Positions 7,804-16,897 of a stretch of 64,000 bases of DNA are shown piece after piece. The DNA comes from an uncultured Ilyobacter sp. (GTDB taxonomy: Bacteria > Fusobacteriota > Fusobacteriia > Fusobacteriales > Fusobacteriaceae), in NCBI RefSeq assembly GCF_963668085.1, contig NZ_OY764059.1, positions 1,302,001 to 1,366,000 on the forward strand. The letters run 5' to 3'. Below the pieces are notes generated by a model, which saw only the letters and a program-made list of their open reading frames with translations, ran no database searches and was not told where the DNA came from. Position numbers and translations under genes: made by a program. Within the stretch, counting starts at the first letter, position 1, and every line of letters begins with the position of its first letter.

Positions 7804-7902
7804 CTTAACCACCTCTATATATATTTTACCTTCTGCATGAATTTGTTCCTTCAAAAAATAGTAAAACTTAGAGACACCTCTCCAAGTTTTAATTTATATT
7901 TA

Positions 7903-9336
7903 TTACAACAGAGGTAGTTTTGGTTTTCTTTTACCAAGATACTCTTCAAAGGCCTCTCTGAAATATCTCATACCTGTTTTTATCTCATTCTCATCTACCC
8001 CTGCGAAACTAATTCTTAAATAAGGACTCAGATCATTCTTTTGATAAAACACCCTTCCTGGCAAAAAAGACACACCTCTTTTTAGGGCCAAATTATAGAA
8101 TTTTTCACTGTCCATCCATTCTGGTATCTTTAGCCAGAAAAAAAGTCCTCCCTCAGCCTCATAAACTATCTTAAGCTGAGGTATCTTTTTTATTTCCTCT
8201 TTCATATAGGTGTATCTTTGGGCAAAAATTTTCCTGATAGAGTCTAGATGGCTATAAATACACCCTTGTTTCATATAATGGTGAAAAGCCCTCTGATTCA
8301 GACCTGAACTTGATATATCAGCCATATATTTTACAGAGACTGCTGTTTCTATAAGTTCTTTTGGAAGTGCCATAAATGCTAATCTTAGGCCAGGCATGAA
8401 AATTTTTGAAAAACTCTTTATATAGATAACTTTTTCTTTTTCATCTATGCTTTTTAGACTCAGTGGGTTATTTTCTCCGTAATATATCTCAGACATACAG
8501 TCATCTTCCACGACAAAAATATTATTTTTACATGCTATTTTAAGAAGTTTTTCTTTTTTCCTTTGACTCCAGCATATACCTGTGGGATTGTGATAATTCA
8601 TCATGGTATAGATAAATTTTACATCCCTTTCCTTTTCAAGAGTGAATTTTAACTTTTTCATATCCATACCATCTTTTTCTAATGGTATCGTTATTATATG
8701 TGCACCAGCCTTTTTAAAAGATGACACTGCTCCTGCATATGTGGGTCCCTCAACTATTATTTTATCACCAGGTTTTAAGAGCATCTTCCCTATTATATCT
8801 ATGGCTTGTTGAGAACCAGATACTATCTGTATATTATCGGTCTTTATCTCTTTTTTGTTTAGATATCTTGATATCTCTTCCCGAAGAGGTCCATAACCCT
8901 TTGGATCCTGGTAAGAAAATACCTCTCCTCCGTCTCTTTCTAGGACAAAATTTATGGCATCTTTAAAATCCCCCAGAGGAAAAAGTTCTGAAGATGGTGT
9001 GGCACTTGCAAAATTTATAACTTCCCCTAAATCCAGTTGACTGTAATTTATTCTGTGATCTCCCTCTTCTTCAAAATGAAATTTTTCAGGGAGTTTTTCC
9101 GCTGTTACATAGCATCCACTTCCAACTATTTTATATAAATAACCTTCTTTTTCTAGCATATCGTAGGCCTTCACAATTGTAGAGGAATTGACAGACAGAG
9201 CCAAAGATGCAGCCCTTATTGTAAGAAGCTTCTCATCTCTTTCAAATTTCCCATTTTCAATCATCTTTTTTATTCCTTCGAAAACCTGTATATAAAGTTT
9301 GTTCCCTGTTTCTTTTTCCACTTTAAAATCAAACAA
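7903..9336 (-). CDS. pdxR: PdxR, MocR/GntR-type transcriptional regulator with aminotransferase domain
   Basis: 477 aa from a TTG at 9336, chosen because AGGGGGAAGG precedes it. A GTG six codons upstream has no ribosome site. The N-terminal GntR winged helix (about 5-75, KLYIQVFEGIKKMIENGKF, then SSTIVKAYDMLEKEGYL) joins a fold-type I aminotransferase-like domain (about 110-470). The PLP-binding lysine lies in IKSFSKIFMPGLRLAF. MocR proteins of this architecture next to pdxST sense PLP and control vitamin B6 synthesis. The gene is divergent from pdxS across about 150 bp with two inverted repeats, supporting PdxR rather than another MocR regulator. Confidence 0.85.
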   Translation of the reverse strand: MFDFKVEKETGNKLYIQVFEGIKKMIENGKFERDEKLLTIRAASLALSVNSSTIVKAYDMLEKEGYLYKIVGSGCYVTAEKLPEKFHFEEEGDHRINYSQLDLGEVINFASATPSSELFPLGDFKDAINFVLERDGGEVFSYQDPKGYGPLREEISRYLNKKEIKTDNIQIVSGSQQAIDIIGKMLLKPGDKIIVEGPTYAGAVSSFKKAGAHIITIPLEKDGMDMKKLKFTLEKERDVKFIYTMMNYHNPTGICWSQRKKEKLLKIACKNNIFVVEDDCMSEIYYGENNPLSLKSIDEKEKVIYIKSFSKIFMPGLRLAFMALPKELIETAVSVKYMADISSSGLNQRAFHHYMKQGCIYSHLDSIRKIFAQRYTYMKEEIKKIPQLKIVYEAEGGLFFWLKIPEWMDSEKFYNLALKRGVSFLPGRVFYQKNDLSPYLRISFAGVDENEIKTGMRYFREAFEEYLGKRKPKLPLL

Positions 9337-9354
9337 TAGCCTTCCCCCTTGCAC

Positions 9355-9370
9355 ATTGTACCGCTACAAT
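9355..9370. promoter_or_regulatory. Operator-like inverted repeat near the pdxR start
   Basis: ATTGTA-CCGC-TACAAT palindrome immediately upstream of the pdxR coding start. It shares the TTGTA/TACAA half-site with the second repeat at 9445-9472; inferred PdxR site. Confidence 0.55.
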
Positions 9371-9385
9371 TCATTTTTTATGACG

Positions 9386-9414
9386 TTGACACTTCCTTTA
9401 TAATATAAGATAAT
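9386..9414 (+). promoter_or_regulatory. Promoter of pdxST
   Basis: TTGACA (9386-9391), 17-bp spacer, GATAAT (9409-9414), giving a leader of about 70 nt that contains the inverted repeat at 9445-9472. Confidence 0.6.
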
Positions 9415-9444
9415 CAACCTATATCAAGTAAAAATATATTTACT

Positions 9445-9472
9445 ACGATACAATTATAACATTTTGTATCGT
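9445..9472. promoter_or_regulatory. Operator-like inverted repeat upstream of pdxS
   Basis: ACGATACAA (9445-9453), 10-bp spacer, TTGTATCGT (9464-9472): perfect 9-bp arms, 20 bp ahead of the pdxS start. A likely PdxR binding site given the divergent pdxR. Confidence 0.65.
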
Positions 9473-9491
9473 TTTATAAAAGGGGGAAGTC

Positions 9492-10373
9492 ATGGAAAAC
9501 AATAGGTATGAATTAAACAAAAATCTTGCTCAGATGCTAAAGGGAGGAGTAATTATGGATGTTGTAAATGCTGATCAGGCCAAAATTGCAGAACAAGCAG
9601 GGGCATGTGCAGTTATGGCTCTTGAAAGAGTGCCGGCAGATATAAGGGCGGCTGGGGGAGTGTCACGAATGTCAGATCCTAAAATGATAAAAGAGATACA
9701 GGCTGCAGTTTCTATCCCTGTCATGGCAAAGGTTAGAATAGGACACTTTGTAGAAGCACAAATTTTAGAGGCTATAGAGGTTGATTATATAGATGAGAGT
9801 GAGGTATTGACTCCTGCAGATGATAGGCTGCACATAGACAAGTCAAAATTTAAGGTTCCCTTTGTCTGCGGAGCAAAAAATCTAGGAGAAGCTCTCAGAA
9901 GAATTGCAGAAGGAGCATCGATGATAAGAACAAAAGGTGAACCAGGTACAGGAGATGTAGTAGAGGCAGTGAAACATATGAGGGCCATGAACTCTGAAAT
10001 AGCAAGAATAAGCTCTATGACCAGCGATGAGATATATAATGTCGCCAAAGAACTAGGAGCTCCTTTAGACCTTGTGAGAAATGTTCATGAAACTGGAAAG
10101 CTTCCTGTGGTAAATTTTGCCGCTGGTGGTGTAGCCACTCCTGCAGATGCCGCACTTATGATGCAGCTTGGTTGTGACGGAGTTTTTGTGGGATCAGGAA
10201 TATTTAAATCTGGAGATCCTAAAAAAAGAGCTGCTGCAATTGTAAAAGCTGTGACAAATTACAATGATCCGAAAATACTGGCAGAAATCTCTGAAGATAT
10301 TGGGGAAGCCATGGTTGGTATAGGTATACATTCTCTAAGTGAAGAGGAAAAAATGTCAAAAAGAGGGTGGTAG
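9492..10373 (+). CDS. pdxS: Pyridoxal 5'-phosphate synthase, synthase subunit PdxS
   Basis: 293 aa, full length for the Pdx1/SnzP family. It builds PLP from ribose 5-phosphate, glyceraldehyde 3-phosphate and ammonia supplied by PdxT. Family signatures are [17 protein letters not shown] (with the catalytic Asp), the Schiff-base lysine in [11 protein letters not shown] near residue 80, and [13 protein letters not shown] with the second lysine near 149. A strong AAAAGGGGGAAG site precedes the ATG. pdxT starts 1 nt after the stop, so the 12+12 synthase-glutaminase complex is encoded as a unit. Confidence 0.97.
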   Translation: MENNRYELNKNLAQMLKGGVIMDVVNADQAKIAEQAGACAVMALERVPADIRAAGGVSRMSDPKMIKEIQAAVSIPVMAKVRIGHFVEAQILEAIEVDYIDESEVLTPADDRLHIDKSKFKVPFVCGAKNLGEALRRIAEGASMIRTKGEPGTGDVVEAVKHMRAMNSEIARISSMTSDEIYNVAKELGAPLDLVRNVHETGKLPVVNFAAGGVATPADAALMMQLGCDGVFVGSGIFKSGDPKKRAAAIVKAVTNYNDPKILAEISEDIGEAMVGIGIHSLSEEEKMSKRGW

Positions 10374-10374
10374 T

Positions 10375-10947
10375 ATGAAAATTGGTGTTCTAGCATTACA
10401 GGGAGCCTTTAAAGAGCATATAGAAATATTAAATAAACTTGGTGCAGAAGGAGTAGAAGTCCGAAAAAAAGAGGACCTTAAAAGTATACAAGGTATCATT
10501 CTTCCAGGTGGAGAAAGCACTGCAATGGGTAAACTTCTAGTTGACCTGGATATTATGGGCACCTTGAAAGATATGATAAAAAATGGATTTCCTGTCTATG
10601 GAACTTGTGCAGGTATGATTCTTCTTGCAAAATCTTTGTCTAATGATGAGAAGGTTCACTTAGGGGTTATGGATATTGTTGTAAAAAGAAATGCCTATGG
10701 AAGACAGCTAGGAAGCTTCACATGTAAGGCACCAGTAATAGGTGTCGGAAAGGACGTGGAGATGGTCTTTATACGTGCCCCTTATATAGAGACTTGCGGT
10801 GAGGGTATAGAGGTGTTGGCAGAGGTAGATAAAAATATAGTCGCTGCAAGACAAGAGAATATCCTAGTAACTTCATTCCATCCAGAGCTTACTTCTGATT
10901 ATAGGATGCATCGATTCTTTATAGATAACATAGTAAAAAAAAGCTAG
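10375..10947 (+). CDS. pdxT: Pyridoxal 5'-phosphate synthase, glutaminase subunit PdxT
   Basis: 190 aa from ATG 10375, directly after the pdxS stop and preceded by GAGGGTGG. It is a class I glutamine amidotransferase of the Pdx2/SNO family: GVLALQGAFKEH at the N terminus, oxyanion segment PGGESTAMGKL, nucleophile Cys in YGTCAGMI, and His-Glu in SFHPEL near the C terminus. It hydrolyses glutamine and channels ammonia to PdxS. The stop codon lies inside the terminator hairpin. Confidence 0.96.
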   Translation: MKIGVLALQGAFKEHIEILNKLGAEGVEVRKKEDLKSIQGIILPGGESTAMGKLLVDLDIMGTLKDMIKNGFPVYGTCAGMILLAKSLSNDEKVHLGVMDIVVKRNAYGRQLGSFTCKAPVIGVGKDVEMVFIRAPYIETCGEGIEVLAEVDKNIVAARQENILVTSFHPELTSDYRMHRFFIDNIVKKS

Positions 10948-10965
10948 CCCAAAGGCTAGCTTTTA
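10941..10965. terminator. Convergent terminator between pdxT and the M23 peptidase
   Basis: AAGCTAGCC-CAAA-GGCTAGCTT hairpin with a T run on the plus side and an A run on the other; it overlaps the pdxT stop and abuts the stop of the opposing gene. Confidence 0.85.
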
Positions 10966-11625
10966 GTCTGTTGTTTTTAGACCTAGAATCTCTGCAGGGT
11001 TTAGAGGTTCTTCTTCGTATCTTATCTCATAATGCAGATGTGGTCCAGTACTTCTACCTGTATTTCCCGTTCTTGCGATAAAACTGCCTCTATCAACAAA
11101 ATCATTTTCTTTTACGTTATAACTGCTAAGATGTGCAAATCTTGTGGAGTAGCCATCTCCATGGTCTATTATAACAGTCTTTCCATATCCCCTGATCCAT
11201 CTAGCAGTCCTTACTATTCCGCTCTCTGGCGAATAGACCCTTGTTCCTATAGAAGCGGCAAGATCTATTCCATTATGTTTAGATCCTTCGGTTCCTGTAA
11301 TTGGATCAACTCTCCCACCCCAGTTGCTTGTTACTGCAATTTTTTTCAACGGCCACATAAAATCAATATCCTGTGGCTTCTTATAGTAAGTATTAAAAAT
11401 ATCTCTTTCCTGTAAAATTACTTCTCTCACCTGATTATTTGTATCTCTGACTTTTAAGGAAAAGTCTCGCTTTTCTATAGAAGAAGTTTTTTCTGACTCA
11501 TTTTCCTCGTAGTATGTTAAATTACTCTCTTTTTCGGTATTTTCTGATAAAGGAATCTTTTCTATTTCACCATAGCCTTTTATCGACATAAAAAATATTA
11601 CCCCTATAACTGCAATTATTCTCAA
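10963..11625 (-). CDS. M23 family peptidoglycan peptidase (LytM-type), exported
   Basis: 220 aa from a TTG at 11625, chosen for AGAGGTGG six bases upstream; this places a signal peptide or anchor (RIIAVIGVIFFMSIKGYG) exactly at the N terminus. The peptidase domain occupies about residues 105-215. The zinc ligands appear as H-x3-D (KHNGIDLAA) and H-x-H (TGPHLHYEIR), with DHGDGYSTRFAHLS between them, so it is probably active. Such enzymes cut peptide cross-links in the periplasm, or activate amidases when degenerate. It appears downstream of the ZIP gene and a possible small ORF on the same strand. Confidence 0.85.
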   Translation of the reverse strand: MRIIAVIGVIFFMSIKGYGEIEKIPLSENTEKESNLTYYEENESEKTSSIEKRDFSLKVRDTNNQVREVILQERDIFNTYYKKPQDIDFMWPLKKIAVTSNWGGRVDPITGTEGSKHNGIDLAASIGTRVYSPESGIVRTARWIRGYGKTVIIDHGDGYSTRFAHLSSYNVKENDFVDRGSFIARTGNTGRSTGPHLHYEIRYEEEPLNPAEILGLKTTD

Positions 11626-11650
11626 TCTATACCACCTCTGGTCCAAGAAC

Positions 11651-11767
11651 TTATTTGTTATTAATAGAAGAAATACTAAATTTCCCAAGGATTCCTTCTA
11701 TTATTTCTATTTGCTTACTTACATCCCTTGAAGCCCTCGCTTTTAAATTCCCATATAAAAATTTCAT
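11651..11767 (-). CDS. Possible 38-aa small protein
   Basis: ORF starting MKFLYGNLKARASRDVSKQI, between the ZIP transporter stop (11781) and the M23 peptidase start (11625), same strand. It is basic and helical with no membrane segment. The upstream ribosome site is weak (CCGGAT) and no homologue is recalled. Support is limited to position in a tight same-strand gap and an open frame that fills it. Confidence 0.3.
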   Translation of the reverse strand: MKFLYGNLKARASRDVSKQIEIIEGILGKFSISSINNK

Positions 11768-11780
11768 GAATAATCCGGGC

Positions 11781-12593
11781 TTATCCTAGGGCTACATCAA
11801 GACTCATCATTACAGCAAACCCTATCATGGCTCCGGCTGTGGAAAGGTCTGTTTTCTTGTCTATCTGAGATTCAGGTATAAGTTCTTCTACCACAACAAA
11901 TATCATGGCTCCGGCAGCAAAAGAAAGGGCATAGGGTAAAAGACTTCTCATGGTAAGGACTGCAAATGCACCTATAACTCCAGCTATTGGCTCCACCACT
12001 CCAGATAGCTGCCCATACCAAAAACTTTTGATTCTCGATACTCCTTCACGTCTAAGAGGTACAGAAACTGCTGCACCTTCGGGAAAATTTTGAATACCGA
12101 TACCCAAAGCAAGAGCCACTGCACCTGCAATGTTCGCCGAAGGTATGCCGGAGGCCACTGCACCGAAGGCAACTCCAACTGCAAGCCCCTCAGGTATATT
12201 ATGGAGAGTTACTGCAAGCACCAATAGTACGCTCCTCTGCCAGTGGGTTTTTATCCCCTCAGCTTCTGAAGTTCTAAGTCCCTGGTGGAGATGTGGCAAT
12301 ATTTTATCAATAATCCATAAAAATAGGCCTCCAGAAAGAAATCCAACTACTGCAGGTATCCATCCACGGTTTCCCATTTCTTCTGCCATCTCTATAGCAG
12401 GTGCAAGTAGCGACCAAAAACTAGCTGCAATCATTACTCCGGCAGCAAATCCCAACATTCCGTCTAACATTTCTCTTTTTATCTCTTTAAAGAAAAAAAC
12501 CATGGCTGCTCCTAGTGCAGTAACAAACCAGGTAAAACAAGTTGCTATTAAAGCCTGCTGAACAGGTGTGTAGCTTCCTATCCACTCTATCAT
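11781..12593 (-). CDS. ZIP family divalent metal transporter
   Basis: 270 aa, eight predicted membrane segments. The two ZIP metal-site signatures are present: [14 protein letters not shown] (about 136-149) in TM4 and [12 protein letters not shown] in TM5, plus the family's [10 protein letters not shown] near the C terminus. It resembles the GufA/ZupT-type bacterial ZIPs that take up zinc and other divalent ions across the inner membrane. The ATG is preceded by AAGGGGGAATTGAT. It is followed closely by the small ORF and the M23 peptidase, so they may share a transcript. Metal preference cannot be inferred. Confidence 0.87.
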   Translation of the reverse strand: MIEWIGSYTPVQQALIATCFTWFVTALGAAMVFFFKEIKREMLDGMLGFAAGVMIAASFWSLLAPAIEMAEEMGNRGWIPAVVGFLSGGLFLWIIDKILPHLHQGLRTSEAEGIKTHWQRSVLLVLAVTLHNIPEGLAVGVAFGAVASGIPSANIAGAVALALGIGIQNFPEGAAVSVPLRREGVSRIKSFWYGQLSGVVEPIAGVIGAFAVLTMRSLLPYALSFAAGAMIFVVVEELIPESQIDKKTDLSTAGAMIGFAVMMSLDVALG

Positions 12594-12694
12594 ATCAATT
12601 CCCCCTTAAATTACTTTCATCTATAAGAAATTCTCCATTTCAAAAAATTTCCTGCTTTTATCTTTGTTTTTTATAACAATTTTAAAATTGTATT

Positions 12695-12726
12695 AAAAAA
12701 AGTGATAGCAAAGCTACCACTTTTAA
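12695..12726. terminator. Terminator after rdgB
   Basis: AAAAAAAGTGATAGC-AAA-GCTACCACTTTT hairpin at the end of the long minus-strand lipid A/rph/rdgB cluster; T-rich on both reading directions. Confidence 0.8.
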
Positions 12727-13304
12727 ATTATTTTTTTAAAATTTTCTTTAAATTTTTCAAGAGCCTTGGCCCTGTGACTTATTTTGTTTTTTATCTCTGG
12801 GATCTCAGCTAAAGTTTTCTCATACTCTTTTACATAGAAATAGGGATCATACCCAAATCCATCTTTTCCTCTAGGCTCATCTATGATCTCTCCCTCTATC
12901 TCCCCGCGGAAGGAATAAGTTTCTCCTGTGGGCTTGGCAAAGGTAATAACTGAGACAAATTTTGCCTTTCTATTTTCTATTCCATAAAGTTCTCTGACAA
13001 GCTTCTTGTTGTTTGTCCCATCAGTTGCATTTTCCCCTGAGTATCTAGCAGAGTATACTCCAGGTGCTCCTTCTAAAGCATCCACACAAAGACCAGAATC
13101 ATCTGCAATAGAAGGAGTATCCAGATATTTTGCTATTTCAAGAGCTTTCTTGGCAGAATTTTCTTCAAAAGTTTCTCCATCCTCTATAACCTCTGGAATT
13201 TCAATCCCGTCCCTTATAGATAGTATCTCTACATCAAAATCATGAAGTATTTTTTCAATCTCTTTTATTTTTTTAGTATTACCTGTAGCCAAGAAAATTT
13301 TCAT
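12723..13304 (-). CDS. rdgB: XTP/dITP diphosphatase (RdgB/HAM1)
   Basis: 193 aa. It begins with the Ham1 signature IFLATGNTKKIKEIEKIL and carries the catalytic IADDSGLCVDALEGAPGVYSA block (about 68-89), DGFGYDPYF, and the C-terminal SHRAKAL. It hydrolyses non-canonical purine triphosphates (XTP, ITP, dITP) to monophosphates, cleaning the nucleotide pool. ATG overlaps the rph stop as TAATG. The rph-rdgB pairing is widely conserved. Confidence 0.95.
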   Translation of the reverse strand: MKIFLATGNTKKIKEIEKILHDFDVEILSIRDGIEIPEVIEDGETFEENSAKKALEIAKYLDTPSIADDSGLCVDALEGAPGVYSARYSGENATDGTNNKKLVRELYGIENRKAKFVSVITFAKPTGETYSFRGEIEGEIIDEPRGKDGFGYDPYFYVKEYEKTLAEIPEIKNKISHRAKALEKFKENFKKII

Positions 13305-14041
13305 TATACCTCAGTCTCTTCCACTATTTTGTTCTGAAGTTCTACTAGCTCCATTATCCCCTTTTCAGCAAGGTCAAGCATCTCATTCAGCTCTTTTCTT
13401 GTATAAGTAGCCTCTTCACCAGTTCCCTGAACCTCTACAAATTCACCTTTAGAATTCATAATAACATTCATATCCACTTCTGCAGTTGAATCTTCGGTAT
13501 ATTTAAGGTCAAGCATAGGCTGTCCCCCTACAATCCCGGCACTTATTGCTGCTACATTGGCAATCAGAGGATTTTCTTTTATCTTGTCGTTTTTAAGGAG
13601 TTTTTTCACTGCTAAAGCAAGTGCCATGTAACCCCCGGTTATAGAAGCAGTTCTTGTACCACCGTCTGCCTGTATGACATCGCAGTCTACAGTTATGGTT
13701 TTTTCGCCTATTTTTTCTAGATCTATAGAGGCTCTTAATGATCTTCCTATAAGCCTCTGGATCTCCATAGTTCTTCCAGAAAGTTTTCCCTTTACTGCTT
13801 CTCTCATGTTCCTGTCCTCAGTGGCTCTAGGAAGCATAGAGTACTCTGCTGTAAGCCATCCTCTACCCTGATTTCTAAGGAAGGGAGGTACCCTGTCATT
13901 TATTGACGCAGTACATATTACCTTTGTATTTCCCATCTCTATAAGAACCGAACCTTCAGCATAAATCGTAAAATTAGGTGTGATTTTTATATCTCTGATT
14001 TGGTCTAGTTTTCTGTTGTCATCTCTCAATTGTTCACTCAT
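13304..14041 (-). CDS. rph: Ribonuclease PH
   Basis: 245 aa. A phosphorolytic 3'-5' exoribonuclease that trims tRNA and other RNA 3' ends. It has the RNase PH fold with [19 protein letters not shown], the catalytic-region motif [21 protein letters not shown] (start quoted: [12 protein letters not shown]) and [15 protein letters not shown] toward the C terminus. It starts 9 nt after msbA ends and overlaps rdgB by 1 nt, so it sits in the 3' part of the lipid A transcript. Confidence 0.95.
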   Translation of the reverse strand: MSEQLRDDNRKLDQIRDIKITPNFTIYAEGSVLIEMGNTKVICTASINDRVPPFLRNQGRGWLTAEYSMLPRATEDRNMREAVKGKLSGRTMEIQRLIGRSLRASIDLEKIGEKTITVDCDVIQADGGTRTASITGGYMALALAVKKLLKNDKIKENPLIANVAAISAGIVGGQPMLDLKYTEDSTAEVDMNVIMNSKGEFVEVQGTGEEATYTRKELNEMLDLAEKGIMELVELQNKIVEETEV

Positions 14042-14050
14042 TATATCCTC

Positions 14051-15805
14051 CTAAGCTGTTTCTCCAAATTGTGTTTCATAAAGTTTTTTGTATATACCAC
14101 CCTGATCTAATAGTTCATTATGGCATCCTATTTCTTTTATTTCTCCTTTTTCCATTACAACTATTTTATCTGCATTTATAATGGTAGAAAGTCTATGGGC
14201 TATTACAAAGGTGGTTCTTCCCTCCATCAGTTTATCAAGAGCATCCTGTACCAATCTTTCTGATTCTGTATCAAGGGCAGATGTCGCCTCATCTAATATC
14301 ATTATCTCAGGATCCTGTATAAGAGCTCTAGCTATTGCTATTCTCTGCTTCTGTCCTCCAGAGATCATTGCTCCTCTTTCTCCTACCTCAGTATCAAAGC
14401 CTTTTTCAAACTCCATTATAAAATCATAGGCATTGGCCATTTTTGCAGCTTCTACTATCTCCTCCATGGTTGATTCTTCTCTACCATAGGCTATATTTGA
14501 TGCAATAGTCCCGCTAAAAAGAAAAGTCTCCTGAGGAACTATTCCTATATTTTTCCTGTATTCTTTCAGGGAATAATTTTTTATGTCAATCCCATTTACT
14601 TTTATCGATCCTCCTGAAGTCTCATAAAATCTAGGAATCAAATTTACAAGAGTAGTCTTTCCACTTCCACTTTTCCCGACCAAGGCTACAACTTCTCCCG
14701 GTTTTACAACTAGATTAAAGTCTTTAACTGCAGCTTCACTCTTATCATCATAATAAAATTTTACATGTTCAAATTTTACTTCTGATATGCCCTTGCCAAT
14801 CTCTTCTTTACTCCCATGATGATCTATTTCTGTATCTGCATCCAATATTTCAATAACCCTGTCAGCAGAAGGAAGTATCTCTTGAAGTTCATTATTTCTT
14901 TTAATCATATTTTTGATAGGACTCTGCAAGAGTCCCAAAGCTGTTACAAATGAGATGAGGTCTCCAGGACTAAGTGTATTTTTAACGACTACAAGATAAC
15001 ATCCATAACCTGCAACAAGAGCAACCATTACAATTGTTATGACTTCATTTATAGGGGAAACTTTTGCTCTTATTTTTCTTGCTCTCATAGAAGCATCAAA
15101 CTCTTTCATATTGAGACTACTATAATTTCGAATTGTACTATCTTCCGTGGCAAAAGCCTTCACTATATTTATACCTGAAAGACTCTCCTGAGTATAGGCT
15201 GTCAATTCTCCAGCCATATCCTGTCTTTGTCTCCCAGCTTTCCTTAGCTTTTTTGTATACTTTTTAATGAGATTCATTACTGCCGGAAGAGCAGTGAGGG
15301 ATATGATACTCAAGAAAGTATTCACTTGAAATATCCTAACTAGAAGGACTATTGCAGTGGTTATCTCTTTTAAGACATCAAAGATAAGAAATCCTATTCT
15401 GCCAAGCATCGAAGCATCACCAGATAATCTGGCCATTATATCTCCTAGCTTATTGTTTTTGTAATAAGATATAGGGAGGCTTTGAAGATGTTTAAAAACA
15501 TCTATTTTTATTTCTCGTCTTATTGTCTCGGTTACAAAGGCGGATCTAACATCTGTAAAATAAGATGCAACACCTTTTAAAATTGTCGATACTATAAGTC
15601 CAGATATCACTATTACAAGCATTTTTACATTTTTACTTATAAGAACATCATCTACTAGATATTTTATAAGCCATGCTGGAACTGCACTTAGTCCAGATGC
15701 CAAAAAAGACAAAAGAACAGTTGTAATAAGAAGTGTCTTATGCCTTATACTATACTTCAAAAAAGTACTCAATGATCTATTTTTTAATAACTTACTTTTA
15801 TTCAT
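14051..15805 (-). CDS. msbA: MsbA-like lipid ABC exporter (fused permease and ATPase)
   Basis: 584 aa half-transporter. Six membrane segments (about 25-320) precede a nucleotide-binding domain with Walker A GKSGSGKTTLVNL, Q-loop IVPQETFLFSGT, signature ISGGQKQRIAIARAL, Walker B IMILDEATSALD and switch His in VIAHRLSTI. It would work as a homodimer flipping lipid A core across the inner membrane. MsbA is favoured over a drug exporter because its start overlaps the lpxB stop by 8 nt within a complete lipid A gene cluster. Confidence 0.88.
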   Translation of the reverse strand: MNKSKLLKNRSLSTFLKYSIRHKTLLITTVLLSFLASGLSAVPAWLIKYLVDDVLISKNVKMLVIVISGLIVSTILKGVASYFTDVRSAFVTETIRREIKIDVFKHLQSLPISYYKNNKLGDIMARLSGDASMLGRIGFLIFDVLKEITTAIVLLVRIFQVNTFLSIISLTALPAVMNLIKKYTKKLRKAGRQRQDMAGELTAYTQESLSGINIVKAFATEDSTIRNYSSLNMKEFDASMRARKIRAKVSPINEVITIVMVALVAGYGCYLVVVKNTLSPGDLISFVTALGLLQSPIKNMIKRNNELQEILPSADRVIEILDADTEIDHHGSKEEIGKGISEVKFEHVKFYYDDKSEAAVKDFNLVVKPGEVVALVGKSGSGKTTLVNLIPRFYETSGGSIKVNGIDIKNYSLKEYRKNIGIVPQETFLFSGTIASNIAYGREESTMEEIVEAAKMANAYDFIMEFEKGFDTEVGERGAMISGGQKQRIAIARALIQDPEIMILDEATSALDTESERLVQDALDKLMEGRTTFVIAHRLSTIINADKIVVMEKGEIKEIGCHNELLDQGGIYKKLYETQFGETA

Positions 15806-16883
15806 AGCTTGCCCTACTCCCTTTTATAACATATTGAGCATAACTCTTGATAATCTCATCTCCAGAGAGTCGTTTTCTTATCTCTTTTATCTTGGTATCC
15901 ATTTTATCTATGTTCTTTAATATTTCATTCATTTCATTGGAAATTTTGGTAGAATTACACTCTCTTTGCAGGAGTTCAGGGTATACTTCCTCATTTAAGG
16001 TTAGATTCGGAAGTGATACGAAACCGAGTTTTAAGATGTATCTAGCTATAAATTCATTTATTATATTGGTCTTATAGAGCACTATACCTGGGATCCCCAT
16101 AAGAGCAAGCTCTAGTATCACCGTCCCTGAAGCAGCTAAAGCAATCTTACTTCTTTTGATGGCATCTATCAAAGTTATTTCACTTTTCACCGCTAGGTTA
16201 TTATATTTTCCAAGGTCAGATTCTATCCAGCTCAAGTGATCTTCAGAAGCAAGTTTCAGAAGAAATTTTTCATCTTTTCTTTTTTCTACAACTTCTAGCA
16301 TAATTGGAACTAGTTTTTTAACTTCCTGTTTTCTGCTTCCTGGGAGAAGAAGTATTTCATTTCCTCTGTTTTTTATCACTTCATATTTTTCAATAAATGG
16401 ATTACCAAAATATACGGCTTTTACCCCGTGTCTTTTGTAAAATTCAACTTCCCATGGAAAAATAACCATTATATGGTCTGCAAGTTTCAATGACTTGATT
16501 CTTTTTTCTCCCCAGACCCATAATTTAGGAGGAATGTAATAATAAACCTCTACCTGGGGCATTCTTTCCTTTAGAAGTTCTAAAAATTTCAGGTTAAAAC
16601 CTCCATAGTCTACAAGAATTACTTTGTCTATCTTGTTGGACTCTATAAATTCCAAATACTCATAAGCTTTTTTCTTTAAAAATCTATACTTCATGACTGC
16701 CTGGGTAAATCCCATTACTGCCAGCTCTTTTATATCCTGGATTATATTTACCCCTGCACCTTTAGAGTGTCCTCCGGCAACACCATAAAAAACCGACTGA
16801 TTATTTTCTTTGAGAATCTCTTTTACAAGATAGGATAGGTGAAGATCTCCTGACATTTCCCCTGTTGAAACAAAAAATTTCAT
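15798..16883 (-). CDS. lpxB: Lipid-A-disaccharide synthase
   Basis: 361 aa GT19-type glycosyltransferase. It condenses UDP-diacylglucosamine with lipid X to form the lipid A disaccharide. Signatures are FVSTGEMSGDLHLSYLV at the N terminus, YYIPPKLWVWGEKR in the middle, and the nucleotide-sugar segment LLLPGSRKQEVKKLVP. Its lipid X substrate is made by LpxI, the gene immediately upstream. The 3' end overlaps msbA by 8 nt. Confidence 0.95.
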   Translation of the reverse strand: MKFFVSTGEMSGDLHLSYLVKEILKENNQSVFYGVAGGHSKGAGVNIIQDIKELAVMGFTQAVMKYRFLKKKAYEYLEFIESNKIDKVILVDYGGFNLKFLELLKERMPQVEVYYYIPPKLWVWGEKRIKSLKLADHIMVIFPWEVEFYKRHGVKAVYFGNPFIEKYEVIKNRGNEILLLPGSRKQEVKKLVPIMLEVVEKRKDEKFLLKLASEDHLSWIESDLGKYNNLAVKSEITLIDAIKRSKIALAASGTVILELALMGIPGIVLYKTNIINEFIARYILKLGFVSLPNLTLNEEVYPELLQRECNSTKISNEMNEILKNIDKMDTKIKEIRKRLSGDEIIKSYAQYVIKGSRASYE

Positions 16884-16897
16884 CTTACCCTCCTTCT

